Positions 53,046 through 60,544 of a stretch of DNA of 64,000 nt are shown here, one piece after another. Each line of letters opens with the position of its first letter. Positions within the stretch are counted from its first letter, which is position 1. The DNA comes from Jiangella aurantiaca (GTDB taxonomy: Bacteria > Actinomycetota > Actinomycetes > Jiangellales > Jiangellaceae): positions 1 through 64,000 of the forward strand of contig NZ_SMLB01000012.1 in NCBI RefSeq assembly GCF_004349105.1. The letters run 5' to 3'. A program made the translations under genes and the position numbers. The notes below the pieces were generated by a model that saw only the letters and a list, made by a program, of their open reading frames with translations, was not told the DNA's origin and ran no database searches.

Positions 53046-53162
53046 TCAGTAGCCGCCGCCTCCGCCGCCGTTGCCGCCGCTCAGCAGCGCGAGCGCGACG
53101 AGGGCGATGACGGCGACCATTGCCAGGATCCAGAAGAGCGTCCGCTGGGTCTGGGTGGCCAT
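53046..53162 (-). CDS. Tiny membrane protein with poly-Gly tail (38 aa)
   Basis: The ATG at 53162 is preceded by AGGAGGTGA at ideal spacing, which argues strongly for translation. The 38 residues comprise a polar start (MATQTQRT), one membrane helix (LFWILAMVAVIALVALALL) and the tail SGGNGGGGGGY. It lies just downstream of the phosphoribosyltransferase-hydrolase gene on the same strand (7 bp gap), probably in its operon. Function is unknown. Confidence 0.72.
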   Translation of the reverse strand: MATQTQRTLFWILAMVAVIALVALALLSGGNGGGGGGY

Positions 53163-53169
53163 GCTGGTC

Positions 53170-54534
53170 TCACCTCCTGACGTCGTGGACGGGCGCGTCG
53201 CCGGCCGGTCGGCCGAGGTGAGTGATGAACCAGTCGCCGGCCAGCCGGGCGACGTCGTCGAGTGCGCCGGGTTCTTCGAACAGGTGGGTGGCGCCGGGCA
53301 CGATCGCGATTTCGCGGACGGTGCGCATCGCCAGCAGGGCGTCCTGGTTGAGGCCGATGACCGCCTCGTCACGGCCGCCGACGATCAGCAGCGTGGGAGC
53401 GTCGACGTCGGCCAGCGCGTCGCCGGCCAGATCGGGCCGCCCGCCGCGGGAGACGACGGCGCGGACGCGACCACTGGACGCGGCCGCGGCGACCAGCGCC
53501 GCAGCGGCGCCGGTGCTGGCACCGAAGTAGGCCAGGGGGAGGCCGGCGGTCGACGGTTCCGCCGCCAGCCAGCGGCTGGCCAGTTCCAGCCGCAGGGACA
53601 GCAGACCGATGTCGAACCGGTGCCGTCCGGTGGCGAGGTCCTCGCGCTCCTCGTCTTGCGTGAGGAGGTCGGTGAGCATGGTCGCCAGTCCGCGTCGCTG
53701 GAGGGCCCGGGCGACCTGGCGGTTGCGGGGGCTGTGCCGGCTGCTGCCGCTTCCGTGGGCGAAGAGCACGACGCCGCGTGCCGATGCGGGCACGGTGAGG
53801 GCGGCGTCGATGGTACCGCCGCCGGGGACGGCGACAGTGACCGGCCGCTCGCTCGCCGGGCTGTCGCCGGTGGTGGCCGACCTGTCCCTGGACGACGCGA
53901 GCAGATCGACGACCTCGTCGTCGGTGGTCTGGCTGAAGTCGTCGTAGTAGGCGCCGATCGAGAACAGGTCCTCCGGTGCGGCCGCGCAAACGACGTCGTC
54001 GGCGATCGCGGCCAGCCGCTCGGCGGAGTCGGGCGAGCAGACCGGCGTGGCAAGGAGGAGCCGGTGCGGCCGGAACCCGCGCAGCGAGCGCAGGGCCGCC
54101 TCGGCCGTGACGCCGGTGGCCAGGCCGTCGTCGACGAGGATCACGTCCCGCGCCTCGAGGTCGGGCAGTGGCGCGGCGCCGCGGTACCGGTCGACCCGGC
54201 GGGCGAGCTCGGCTCGTTCGTCGTCGACCAGGGCCTCTAGGTCGTCGGAGCCGAGGCCGAGGCGGTCGGCCGCGCTCGTCACGACGACCTCGTCGCTGCC
54301 CTCGGCGATGGCGCCGATGCCGAACTCCGGATGCGACGGCGCGCCGACCTTCCGGGCGACGAACACCTCCAGGGGAGCGTCCAGCGCGGCGGCGACCCGG
54401 GCGGCGACCGGCACGCCGCCGCGGGGGAGCGCCAGCACGATCGGGTCACGGAAGGTCAGCGCGCTCAGACGTTCACCGAGCCGGCGGCCGGCGTCGTCAC
54501 GATCGCGGAAGATCGGTGCGTCTCGAGTGCTCAT
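53170..54534 (-). CDS. Fusion of phosphoribosyltransferase and alpha/beta hydrolase (dienelactone-hydrolase-like)
   Basis: This 454-residue protein starts at the ATG at 54534. Residues 1-215 are a phosphoribosyltransferase-like domain with VLALPRGGVPVAARVAAALD and the PRPP loop DVILVDDGLATGVTAEAALR. Residues 235-445 are an alpha/beta hydrolase (VLFAHGSGSSRHSPRNRQVA, nucleophile FGASTGAAAAL, base His in GATHLFEEPG). Both halves have their key motifs. Such fusions occur in stress-type gene clusters; the substrate of either half is unknown. It precedes the 38-residue membrane protein and is divergent from DUF1876. Confidence 0.82.
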   Translation of the reverse strand: MSTRDAPIFRDRDDAGRRLGERLSALTFRDPIVLALPRGGVPVAARVAAALDAPLEVFVARKVGAPSHPEFGIGAIAEGSDEVVVTSAADRLGLGSDDLEALVDDERAELARRVDRYRGAAPLPDLEARDVILVDDGLATGVTAEAALRSLRGFRPHRLLLATPVCSPDSAERLAAIADDVVCAAAPEDLFSIGAYYDDFSQTTDDEVVDLLASSRDRSATTGDSPASERPVTVAVPGGGTIDAALTVPASARGVVLFAHGSGSSRHSPRNRQVARALQRRGLATMLTDLLTQDEEREDLATGRHRFDIGLLSLRLELASRWLAAEPSTAGLPLAYFGASTGAAAALVAAAASSGRVRAVVSRGGRPDLAGDALADVDAPTLLIVGGRDEAVIGLNQDALLAMRTVREIAIVPGATHLFEEPGALDDVARLAGDWFITHLGRPAGDAPVHDVRR

Positions 54535-54665
54535 TCGCGGTTCGTACCCGCACTGCCGTCGCTCCACGCACGTGGGTCCCGCTGGCTGGTCCGACGCCGT
54601 TTGGTCGATTCGGCCGCGGGTAAGCGGAGGCGAGTACCACCAGAGCCGATCGTGTGGGAGTCGTG

Positions 54666-54941
54666 ATGATGCAAGGACAGCACTGGACGGTCGAGGTCGT
54701 CATCGACGAACACCACGACGATCGCCTGACGCATGCCGAGGCGCGGCTGCAGGCGCCGCGGCGGCCCGCGATGGCGGGCGTCGGGCGGGCGCGGCGCAAC
54801 CCGGAAGACCCCGATGTTCCGCGAATCGGCGACGAGCTGGCCGTCGCACGGGCCCTGTCGGACCTCGCGCACCAGCTGCTCGAGGTGGCCGCCGGTGACA
54901 TCGAGATGGCCACCCGGGAGAAGGCGCGGCTGCAGCGCTGA
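54666..54941 (+). CDS. DUF1876 protein (dsRBD-like fold)
   Basis: This 91-residue protein starts at ATG 54666 or 54669, behind GTGGGAG. It has WTVEVVIDEHHDDRLTHAEA, GVGRARRNPEDPDVPRIGDE and LAVARALSDLAHQLLEVAAG, the full DUF1876 pattern. The family is small, actinomycete-specific and has a double-stranded-RNA-binding-like fold without proven function. It is a single gene diverging from the fusion protein. Confidence 0.85.
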   Translation: MMQGQHWTVEVVIDEHHDDRLTHAEARLQAPRRPAMAGVGRARRNPEDPDVPRIGDELAVARALSDLAHQLLEVAAGDIEMATREKARLQR

Positions 54942-54971
54942 CGATCGATCGTCGGGCCGGGTGCCGCTGCC

Positions 54972-55685
54972 TCAGCGTTCGTCGTCGCGGCGGTCGGGGA
55001 GCGCGGTGAACGTCCCGAGGTCGAGGACGTCGACCTCGCCGAGTGCATGGTCGAGCGACGTCGGTGCCGGTGGCGACGGGTCCCGCCCGCGGAACACGTC
55101 GCTCAGCCGTGACCGGAGGGTCCGGTGCTGTGGCCGGACGCGTTCCCGGCGCGCGGCGGCCGCGGTCGCGGTGATCTGAGTGACCAGCTCGGCTCCACCG
55201 TAGGCCCTGGCGACCAGCAACGCGGCTTGGAACGCGGCCGGGCCTCCGGAGCAGGTGATGACCGAGCCGTCGACGACCATTCGCTCGTGCGACGGGTGCG
55301 CTCCGTAGTGTTCGAGGAGCGGGCCGGCCAGCCAGTGGGTCGCCGCGGTGGCGTCGTCGAGCAGGCCGGCCGCGGCCAGCAACGCGGTGCCCGTCGAGCT
55401 CGCGAGCAGCCAGCGCGGTGACACGCGGCGCAGCCAGGCGGCGAGCTCAGGGTGCCGGTCGGTCCCGACGCCGCCGGGCACGGCGACGATCTCGGGCGCG
55501 TTGATCTCGTCGATGGTGGCCTCGACGACCTGGAACCCGCCCGGGCCCGGCACCTGCCCGAGCGCGGTGCCGACGACCACGGTGCGGAAGTCGGGGATCT
55601 GGGACAGCACGAACCGGAAGATCGCAGCCTCGTCGGTGGAGACCCCCCGATAGGCGACGATCGCGGTCGTCGAGCTGGCATCCAT
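54972..55685 (-). CDS. DJ-1/PfpI-family protein with Ser in place of the nucleophilic Cys
   Basis: This 237-residue protein has the DJ-1/PfpI fold (TAIVAYRGVSTDEAAIF; IVAVPGGVGTD) and the elbow region LLASSTGTALLAAAGLLDD. Homologues read CTGA at the elbow; here the Cys is Ser, so thiol chemistry is lost. WLAGPLLEHYGA and VVDGSVITCSGGPAAFQAAL match the N-terminal ligand domain of GlxA-type AraC regulators, but there is no HTH. The last 60 residues are disordered. Probably a sensor or binding protein. Confidence 0.78.
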   Translation of the reverse strand: MDASSTTAIVAYRGVSTDEAAIFRFVLSQIPDFRTVVVGTALGQVPGPGGFQVVEATIDEINAPEIVAVPGGVGTDRHPELAAWLRRVSPRWLLASSTGTALLAAAGLLDDATAATHWLAGPLLEHYGAHPSHERMVVDGSVITCSGGPAAFQAALLVARAYGGAELVTQITATAAAARRERVRPQHRTLRSRLSDVFRGRDPSPPAPTSLDHALGEVDVLDLGTFTALPDRRDDER

Positions 55686-55766
55686 GACAACTCCTCGTCG
55701 CCACCCATCATAGGAGCGGCGGATCCCGATCGGGCCGGTGAGCCGGGTGCCAGGCCACGAAGGCCG

Positions 55767-56588
55767 CTAGCCGTTACCACCGTGGGCGGCGGCGCGCTGC
55801 TGGATCAGCTGAGCCACGACACGCTCGGACAGCTCCAGGCCGCCCGTCGAGGTCTCGAGCGGGGGCTGCTGACGGTCGTCGCCGTGGACTTCGCGGTGCA
55901 GGCGCTCCATGTCCTCGTCCAGCTTGGCCGCCGTGGTCGCGGCCTCGCCCAGGTTGGCCAGGAGCGCGTCGGGCACGTGCTTGTCGTACTTGTAATAGAT
56001 CTTGTGTTCCAGGCTGGCCCAGAAGTCCATCGCGATGGTGCGGAACTGCACCTCGACCGGCACCGGCGTCGGCCCGTCGGAGAGGAACACCGGCACCTGG
56101 ACGATCGCGTGCAGGCTCCGGTAGCCGTTGGGCTTGGGATGGCGGATGTAGTCCTTCACCGCCACCACGTCGATGTCGCGCTGGCCGGTCAGCAGATCGA
56201 AGACCCGGTAGGCGTCGGAGACGAACGAGCAGGTGACCCGGACGCCCGCGATGTCGGTGATCTGCTCACGGATGCGCTCGAACGTCGGCTCGCACCCCTT
56301 GCGCCGCACCTTCTCGAGCACGCTCTCCGGCGTCTTCAGCCGCGCTGAGACGTGCTCGATCGGGTTGTAGACGTGGACGGTGCGGAACTCCTCCTGCAGG
56401 ATCCGCACCTTCGTGGTGATCTCGTCCATGCCGAACTTGTACGAGAGCATGAACCGCGAGAACTCGTCGCGCAGCTGCCGGAACTCGGCCAGGAACTCGG
56501 GGATCTCGCCTGCCGCCAGGACGTCGGGATCGTCGTCGGCACTCACCTGCGCGTGTTCGTCCATCGTTGTCGATCGTATGTGAGCCAC
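55767..56588 (-). CDS. Small alarmone synthetase ((p)ppGpp synthetase, RelP/RelQ type)
   Basis: This 273-residue protein has the RelA/SpoT synthetase domain (about 75-200): SARLKTPESVLEKVRRKG, DIAGVRVTCSFVSDAYRVFD, KDYIRHPKPNGYRSLHAIVQ and VEVQFRTIAMDFWASLEHK. The HD hydrolase, TGS and ACT domains of long Rel proteins are absent, which makes it a stand-alone synthetase that transfers pyrophosphate from ATP to GDP or GTP. GTG 56588 is taken as start; the ATG at 56564 is an alternative, and neither has good ribosome spacing. It probably serves stress signalling. Confidence 0.87.
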   Translation of the reverse strand: MAHIRSTTMDEHAQVSADDDPDVLAAGEIPEFLAEFRQLRDEFSRFMLSYKFGMDEITTKVRILQEEFRTVHVYNPIEHVSARLKTPESVLEKVRRKGCEPTFERIREQITDIAGVRVTCSFVSDAYRVFDLLTGQRDIDVVAVKDYIRHPKPNGYRSLHAIVQVPVFLSDGPTPVPVEVQFRTIAMDFWASLEHKIYYKYDKHVPDALLANLGEAATTAAKLDEDMERLHREVHGDDRQQPPLETSTGGLELSERVVAQLIQQRAAAHGGNG

Positions 56589-56701
56589 TCTCCCTAGGTG
56601 TTCTCCTGCTTCACCAGGAGTGCATGCCTGGTACAGCGGGAGAACGCCTCATGATGTCGACGCTCGTGGAGCCTCACCGCTCCGAGCGGCAACGGCGCAC
56701 G

Positions 56702-57775
56702 CTAGCTGACGATGGCGTCGGCCAGTTCGCGGACGGTGTCGCGGGCGGTGCGTGCGGCGCCGACGAGGGTGGCCGACGCGGGTCCGGTCCAATCGCCGTA
56801 GCCGACCAGGTACAGGCCGGGGACGTCCGCCGAGCGGGTGCCGGCCGCGCCCGTCGTGGCGATGCGGCCGCGGAGTCCCAGCGGTTCGAGGTGGTCGAGT
56901 GCCGGCCGGAAGCCGGTGCACCAGACGACGGCGTCCACGTCGGTGGGGCGCCCGTTCGGCCATTCGAGGCCGGTCGGGGTGAATGCCGACGGTGGAGGTT
57001 CGGCGACCAGGGAGCCGCGGTCCCGGGCCTCGCGCACGGGCGGCACCATGACGATGTCGCCGAGGCCGCGGATCCCGCTGCCCGGGTCGTCGACGCCGTC
57101 GCGGCGGGCGGCGAAGCGGCGCGAGGCCAGCTGGAACAGCACGCGCCCGTCGACGTCGTCGGGGAGGAACCGGGGTGGGCGCTGGGTGATCCAGAGGGTC
57201 TCGGCCACGGTGGTGAGTTCGGCGAGGATCTGCGCGCCGGAGTTCCCGCCGCCGACGACCACGACGCGCTGGCCCGCGAACGGCTCTGGTCCGTCGTAGT
57301 CGACGGTGTGCAGCTGGCGGCCGCGGAATGTGTCGCGGCCGGGGACGGCGGGCACGTGCGGCCGCGACCAGGTGCCGGTCGCACTGACCACGCCCCGTGA
57401 CGCCGCGCTACCGGCGTCGGTGTGCACCGCGAAGCGGCCGCCGGCGCCGAGGGACACCGACGACACGCGTATCGGTCGTACGACGGGCAGGTCGTAGCGC
57501 TTTTCGTACCGGGTGAGGTAGTCGACGACGTGCGCGGCATCGGGGAAGCGGTCGTCACCGGTCGGAGGCATCATCCAACCGGCGAGCGACGAGTACGACG
57601 CCGGCGAGAACAGCCGCAGCGACGGCCACATGTGCTGCCAGGCGCCGCCGGGTGCGGGCTGGTCGTCGAGGATCAGGAAGTCCACGCCGGCACGCCGCAG
57701 GTAGTAGCCGACGGCGAGCCCGGCCTGGCCGCCGCCGACCACGATGACGTCGGCGTCGCGGAGCTGAACCGTCAT
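56702..57775 (-). CDS. arsO: FAD-dependent monooxygenase, ArsO-like
   Basis: This 357-residue flavoprotein has the FAD fingerprint VIVVGGGQAGLAVGYYLR (about 10-27) and the NADPH fingerprint VVVVGGGNSGAQILAELT (about 170). GAWQHMWPSLRLFSP and the C-terminal GTRSADVPGLYLVGYGDWTG match the ArsO group found in arsenic operons of actinomycetes. It lies 16 bases downstream of arsC on the same strand, so an arsenic-related oxidation is inferred. A general FMO/thioredoxin-reductase-like monooxygenase is the alternative reading. Confidence 0.8.
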   Translation of the reverse strand: MTVQLRDADVIVVGGGQAGLAVGYYLRRAGVDFLILDDQPAPGGAWQHMWPSLRLFSPASYSSLAGWMMPPTGDDRFPDAAHVVDYLTRYEKRYDLPVVRPIRVSSVSLGAGGRFAVHTDAGSAASRGVVSATGTWSRPHVPAVPGRDTFRGRQLHTVDYDGPEPFAGQRVVVVGGGNSGAQILAELTTVAETLWITQRPPRFLPDDVDGRVLFQLASRRFAARRDGVDDPGSGIRGLGDIVMVPPVREARDRGSLVAEPPPSAFTPTGLEWPNGRPTDVDAVVWCTGFRPALDHLEPLGLRGRIATTGAAGTRSADVPGLYLVGYGDWTGPASATLVGAARTARDTVRELADAIVS

Positions 57776-57791
57776 GTCGCGCCCGACGGGG

Positions 57792-58202
57792 TCAGCGGGC
57801 GGTCGCTTTCAAATCGGCGATGAGGGCCTCGACGCGGCCGCGGATGTCGTCGCGGATGGGGCGGACGGCCTCGATGCCCTGGCCGGCCGGGTCGTCGAGC
57901 TCCCAGTCCTCGTACCGCTTGCCCGGATAGAACGGGCAGGCGTCGCCGCAGCCCATGGTGATGACGACGTCGGACTCCTGGACGGCCTGATCGGTGAGGA
58001 TCTTCGGCTGTTCCGCGGCGATGTCGATGCCGACCTCGGCCATGGCCTGGACGGCGACGGGGTTGACTTGGTCGGCGGGCGCGGACCCGGCCGAGCGGAC
58101 CTCGATGTCGCCGCTGGAGAGGTGGTGGAGGAATGCTGCTGCCATCTGGGAGCGGCCGGCGTTGTGGACGCAGACGAACAGCACGCTGGGCTTGTCGGTC
58201 AC
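57792..58202 (-). CDS. arsC: Arsenate reductase (LMW-phosphatase/thioredoxin-coupled type)
   Basis: This 136-residue protein starts at GTG 58202 (GGAG eight bases upstream, overlapping the upstream stop as GTGA). The catalytic loop VLFVCVHNAGRSQMAAA contains the CX5R motif (C-V-H-N-A-G-R). TMGCGDACPFYPGKRYEDWE supplies the later redox cysteines. This family reduces arsenate to arsenite using thioredoxin; a thioredoxin gene lies at 60794. It is followed by the ArsO-like gene. An arsenite exporter gene (acr3/arsB) is not in the window. Confidence 0.87.
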   Translation of the reverse strand: MTDKPSVLFVCVHNAGRSQMAAAFLHHLSSGDIEVRSAGSAPADQVNPVAVQAMAEVGIDIAAEQPKILTDQAVQESDVVITMGCGDACPFYPGKRYEDWELDDPAGQGIEAVRPIRDDIRGRVEALIADLKATAR

Positions 58203-58468
58203 CTGGACTCCGTGTCGATGAGATCGGCGGACAGCGCGTGGACGCGGCTGTCGAGATCGTCGTGGATCGCTGCCAGCCGGGCATCGTCGGCGCCATCGGG
58301 GTCGGCGACGTCCCAGTCCTCGTAGCGCTTGCCGGGACAGACCGGGCAGGCGTCGCCACACCCCATCGTAATGACGACGTCGGCCGCCGTGACGACGTCG
58401 TCCGTCAGCGGCTTCGGGAACGCGGTCGTGAGGTCGGCGCCGAGTTCCCGAAGTACGCGATCGTTGAT
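58199..58468 (-). pseudogene. Second ArsC-like gene lacking its catalytic N-terminus
   Basis: The frame reads INDRVLRELGADLTTAFPKP, then LTDDVVTAADVVITMGCGDA and CPVCPGKRYEDWDVADPDG, which aligns with residues about 48-136 of the intact ArsC next to it. The CX5R loop and first 45 residues are absent: upstream of about 58468 the frame reads unrelated text with no start codon. An internal ATG (in ITMGCGD) could give only a short peptide. Its stop overlaps the GTG of the intact arsC, a relic of tandem arsC genes. Confidence 0.68.
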
Positions 58469-58579
58469 GTGACTGAACCAAGGCCCGCGGCGGTGCTCTG
58501 TTACCGCTGACGGGATGATGTTCTGGGTCGTCGTGGCCGTTCTTCGCCGCCGAGCCCTCCCAGTGGGCAGGATGGATCC

Positions 58580-59692
58580 ATGGCCAACAGCCGCTTGCGC
58601 TTCCTGTCGCCCCGGCGGGGTGCCGCCGGCCCCGATGGTCCGGCCGGCGAGGTGCCCGAGGCGCCGGAGCGGGCGATGGATCCGCGCCCCGACGCCGCCG
58701 CTGTCGTGGACGTCGGTGCCAGCGTGGTCAACAGCGGGGTCTACCGTGACGGGCGCCGCACGGAGTCGCCGGCGACATTGGCCGAGGCGTTGCGGAGTCT
58801 GCCCGACGAGTCGAGCATGGCGTGGATCGGGCTGTACCGGCCCAGCGACGAGGAACTGCTGGCGGTGGCCGACCAGTTCGATCTGCACGAGCTGGCCGTC
58901 GAGGACGCGATCGTGGCGCATCAGCGACCCAAGCTGGAGCGCTACGGGGACACGCTGTTCGTGGTGCTGCGGGCGGCGCGGTACCTCGACGACGTCGAGC
59001 GGGTGGAGTTCGGCGAGGTGCACGTCTTCATCGGCCCGGGTTTCGTGCTCACCGTCCGGCACAGCGAGTCGCCGGACCTGGCCGCGGTCCGCCGTCGCAT
59101 GGAGGGCGATCCGGACCTCCTGGCGCTGGGCCCGGAGGCGGTGCTGTACGCCATCCTCGACGCCGTCGTCGACGGGTACGCGCCGGTGGTGGCCGGGCTG
59201 CAGAACGACATCGACGAGATCCAGGCGCAGGTCTTCGACGGCGATCCGAAGGTGTCGCGGCGCATCTACGAGCTCTCCCGCGAGGTGACCGGGTTCCAGC
59301 TGGCCACGCGTCCGCTGCTGGACATGCTCAAGGCCTTGGAGGCCGGCTTCACGACATACGCCACCAGCGAGGAGCTGCGCCGCTACCTCCGCGACGTCCG
59401 CGACCACGCGACCATCGTCGCCGAGCGCGTGGACAACTTCGAGGCGCTGCTCAGCAAGATCCTCACCGTCAACGCCACCCTCGTGACCCAGGCGCAGAAC
59501 GAGGAGCTCAAGAAGATCTCCGCATGGGCGGCGATCCTGTTCGCCCCGACGCTCATCGGCACCGTCTACGGCATGAACTTCGACCACATGCCGGAGCTGC
59601 ACTGGCTGCTCGGCTACCCGTTCGCCCTGACGTTGATGGCGCTGACCTGCGTGGTGCTGTATCTGTCGTTCAAGCGCCGCGGCTGGCTGTGA
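58580..59692 (+). CDS. corA: CorA-family magnesium/cobalt transporter
   Basis: This 370-residue protein has a large cytoplasmic N-terminal domain (ELAVEDAIVAHQRPKLERYG, typical of CorA), long helices (about 180-300), and two C-terminal membrane helices with the YGMNFDHMPEL signature that forms the selectivity loop. It works as a pentameric Mg2+ channel. It starts at ATG 58580 and diverges from the arsC region. The first 45 residues are a low-complexity extension. A large palindrome follows its stop. Confidence 0.9.
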   Translation: MANSRLRFLSPRRGAAGPDGPAGEVPEAPERAMDPRPDAAAVVDVGASVVNSGVYRDGRRTESPATLAEALRSLPDESSMAWIGLYRPSDEELLAVADQFDLHELAVEDAIVAHQRPKLERYGDTLFVVLRAARYLDDVERVEFGEVHVFIGPGFVLTVRHSESPDLAAVRRRMEGDPDLLALGPEAVLYAILDAVVDGYAPVVAGLQNDIDEIQAQVFDGDPKVSRRIYELSREVTGFQLATRPLLDMLKALEAGFTTYATSEELRRYLRDVRDHATIVAERVDNFEALLSKILTVNATLVTQAQNEELKKISAWAAILFAPTLIGTVYGMNFDHMPELHWLLGYPFALTLMALTCVVLYLSFKRRGWL

Positions 59693-59761
59693 CGGTACCG
59701 AGGGCGACGACGGCAATGGCGGTGACCTGCGGCCACTCGGCGCCCTGGCGCCCCGCAGCCT

Positions 59762-59824
59762 CGTTGATCATGGAGAAGTCCCCCTTTGGCGGCGCTGGAA
59801 AGGGGCGCTTCTCCATGATCAACG
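59762..59824. repeat. Large near-perfect palindrome between corA and arsR
   Basis: The outer arms (17 bp, starting CGTTGATCATGGAGAAG) are perfectly complementary, and an inner CCCC-TTT/AAA-GGGG stem adds 7 bp with a two-base bulge, around an 11-base loop. The 63-bp structure ends one base before the arsR stop and 69 bases after corA. It can serve as a bidirectional terminator, but the TGATCATGGAG core is longer than needed and looks like a dispersed intergenic repeat unit. Copies elsewhere cannot be tested here. Confidence 0.7.
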
Positions 59825-60193
59825 TTATGCGAGTGTGAGGGCGTCGCGGATGGCGGCGAGCCGCTCGGGCACCACGCGGTAGTAGACCCAGGTGCCACGC
59901 CGGTCGCCGATGATCAGGCCGGCGTCGCGCAGCAGCTTCAGGTGGTGACTCGCGGTCGCAGCGGTCTTGCCGATCGCGTCGGCCATGTCGCAGGCGCAGA
60001 CCTCATCGGCATTGAGCAGCATCGACAGGATCTTCACCCGGGCCGGGTCGGCCAGCGCCTTGAACATGCCGGCCAGCGAGGCCGCGTCGTCGTCGGCCAT
60101 CGCTGCCGACGGGGCGCAGCAGATGGTCAGCACCGGCAGCTGTCGCGCGGAGGCGGGGGCGGGTGCCTCGAGGCTGGTCGTCACAGTGGTCAT
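59825..60193 (-). CDS. ArsR-family arsenite-responsive repressor
   Basis: This 122-residue regulator has a winged-HTH core (LAGMFKALADPARVKILSML; KTAATASHHLKLLRDAGLI). The metal motif EVCACDMAD at the start of the recognition-helix region corresponds to the ELCVCDL As(III)-binding site of ArsR. A further Cys pair lies in the N-terminal extension (LTICCAPS). It is expected to repress its own promoter and the divergent small-ORF operon at 60302. Cd/Pb sensing is a less likely alternative. Confidence 0.88.
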   Translation of the reverse strand: MTTVTTSLEAPAPASARQLPVLTICCAPSAAMADDDAASLAGMFKALADPARVKILSMLLNADEVCACDMADAIGKTAATASHHLKLLRDAGLIIGDRRGTWVYYRVVPERLAAIRDALTLA

Positions 60194-60228
60194 GATGTCT
60201 CCAGCTTAGCCGCGGAAGCGAGCCGATT

Positions 60229-60279
60229 CGAAGATCTTCGTAACACTGCTTTGAGATTCGTCGAATCAGTGATTAGATG
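60229..60279 (+). promoter_or_regulatory. ArsR-type operators and promoter for the small Cys-pair operon
   Basis: Two dyads occur: CGAAGATCTTCG (60229-60240, perfect 12-bp palindrome) and GATTCG-T-CGAATC (60255-60267). The second lies inside a good promoter: -35 TTGAGA (60251-60256), 17-bp spacer, -10 TAGATG (60274-60279). A repressor bound there would block RNA polymerase. The promoter points to the genes at 60302 and 60545; the first palindrome sits in the leader of arsR, 36 bp before its start. Regulation is inferred from layout. Confidence 0.6.
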
Positions 60280-60301
60280 AACGTCGAAACAAGGAGGCGC
60301 C

Positions 60302-60496
60302 ATGGACCCGTACCTGCCCGAAACAATCGCGACCGAACGCCGGCGCGACCTCATCGCCGAAGCGGCCCGCCGGCGGCTGGTCGCGATCGCCACCTGCTGC
60401 CGCCGCAGCGGCGTCGCGCGCACCGTCGGCCGCCTGCGCGGTGCCTGGACCGCGCTCGCCACCAGCAACGACAGCAGGTGCTGCACGACGGCTTGA
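60302..60496 (+). CDS. Small basic protein with two vicinal Cys pairs (64 aa)
   Basis: AAGGAGG lies five bases before the ATG at 60302 and the gene is 23 bases downstream of the -10 box. The protein has a helical, arginine-rich N-terminal half (RRRDLIAEAARRRLVAIA), then a CC pair (TCCRRSG, Cys32-33), and a C-terminal CC pair (SRCCTTA, Cys60-61). No known family is recognised. Vicinal cysteines bind As(III) well, and the ArsR-type promoter suggests a role in arsenic sensing, storage or transfer. Confidence 0.65.
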   Translation: MDPYLPETIATERRRDLIAEAARRRLVAIATCCRRSGVARTVGRLRGAWTALATSNDSRCCTTA

Positions 60497-60544
60497 GCGC
60501 GGCCGCTGACCTGTCGATGACCACGGCGAGAGGAGGTGGCGACG

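Noticed and set aside
55767-56588. Full-length bifunctional Rel enzyme
   Set aside because: The protein is 273 residues, with only the synthetase domain; HD, TGS and ACT regions are missing.
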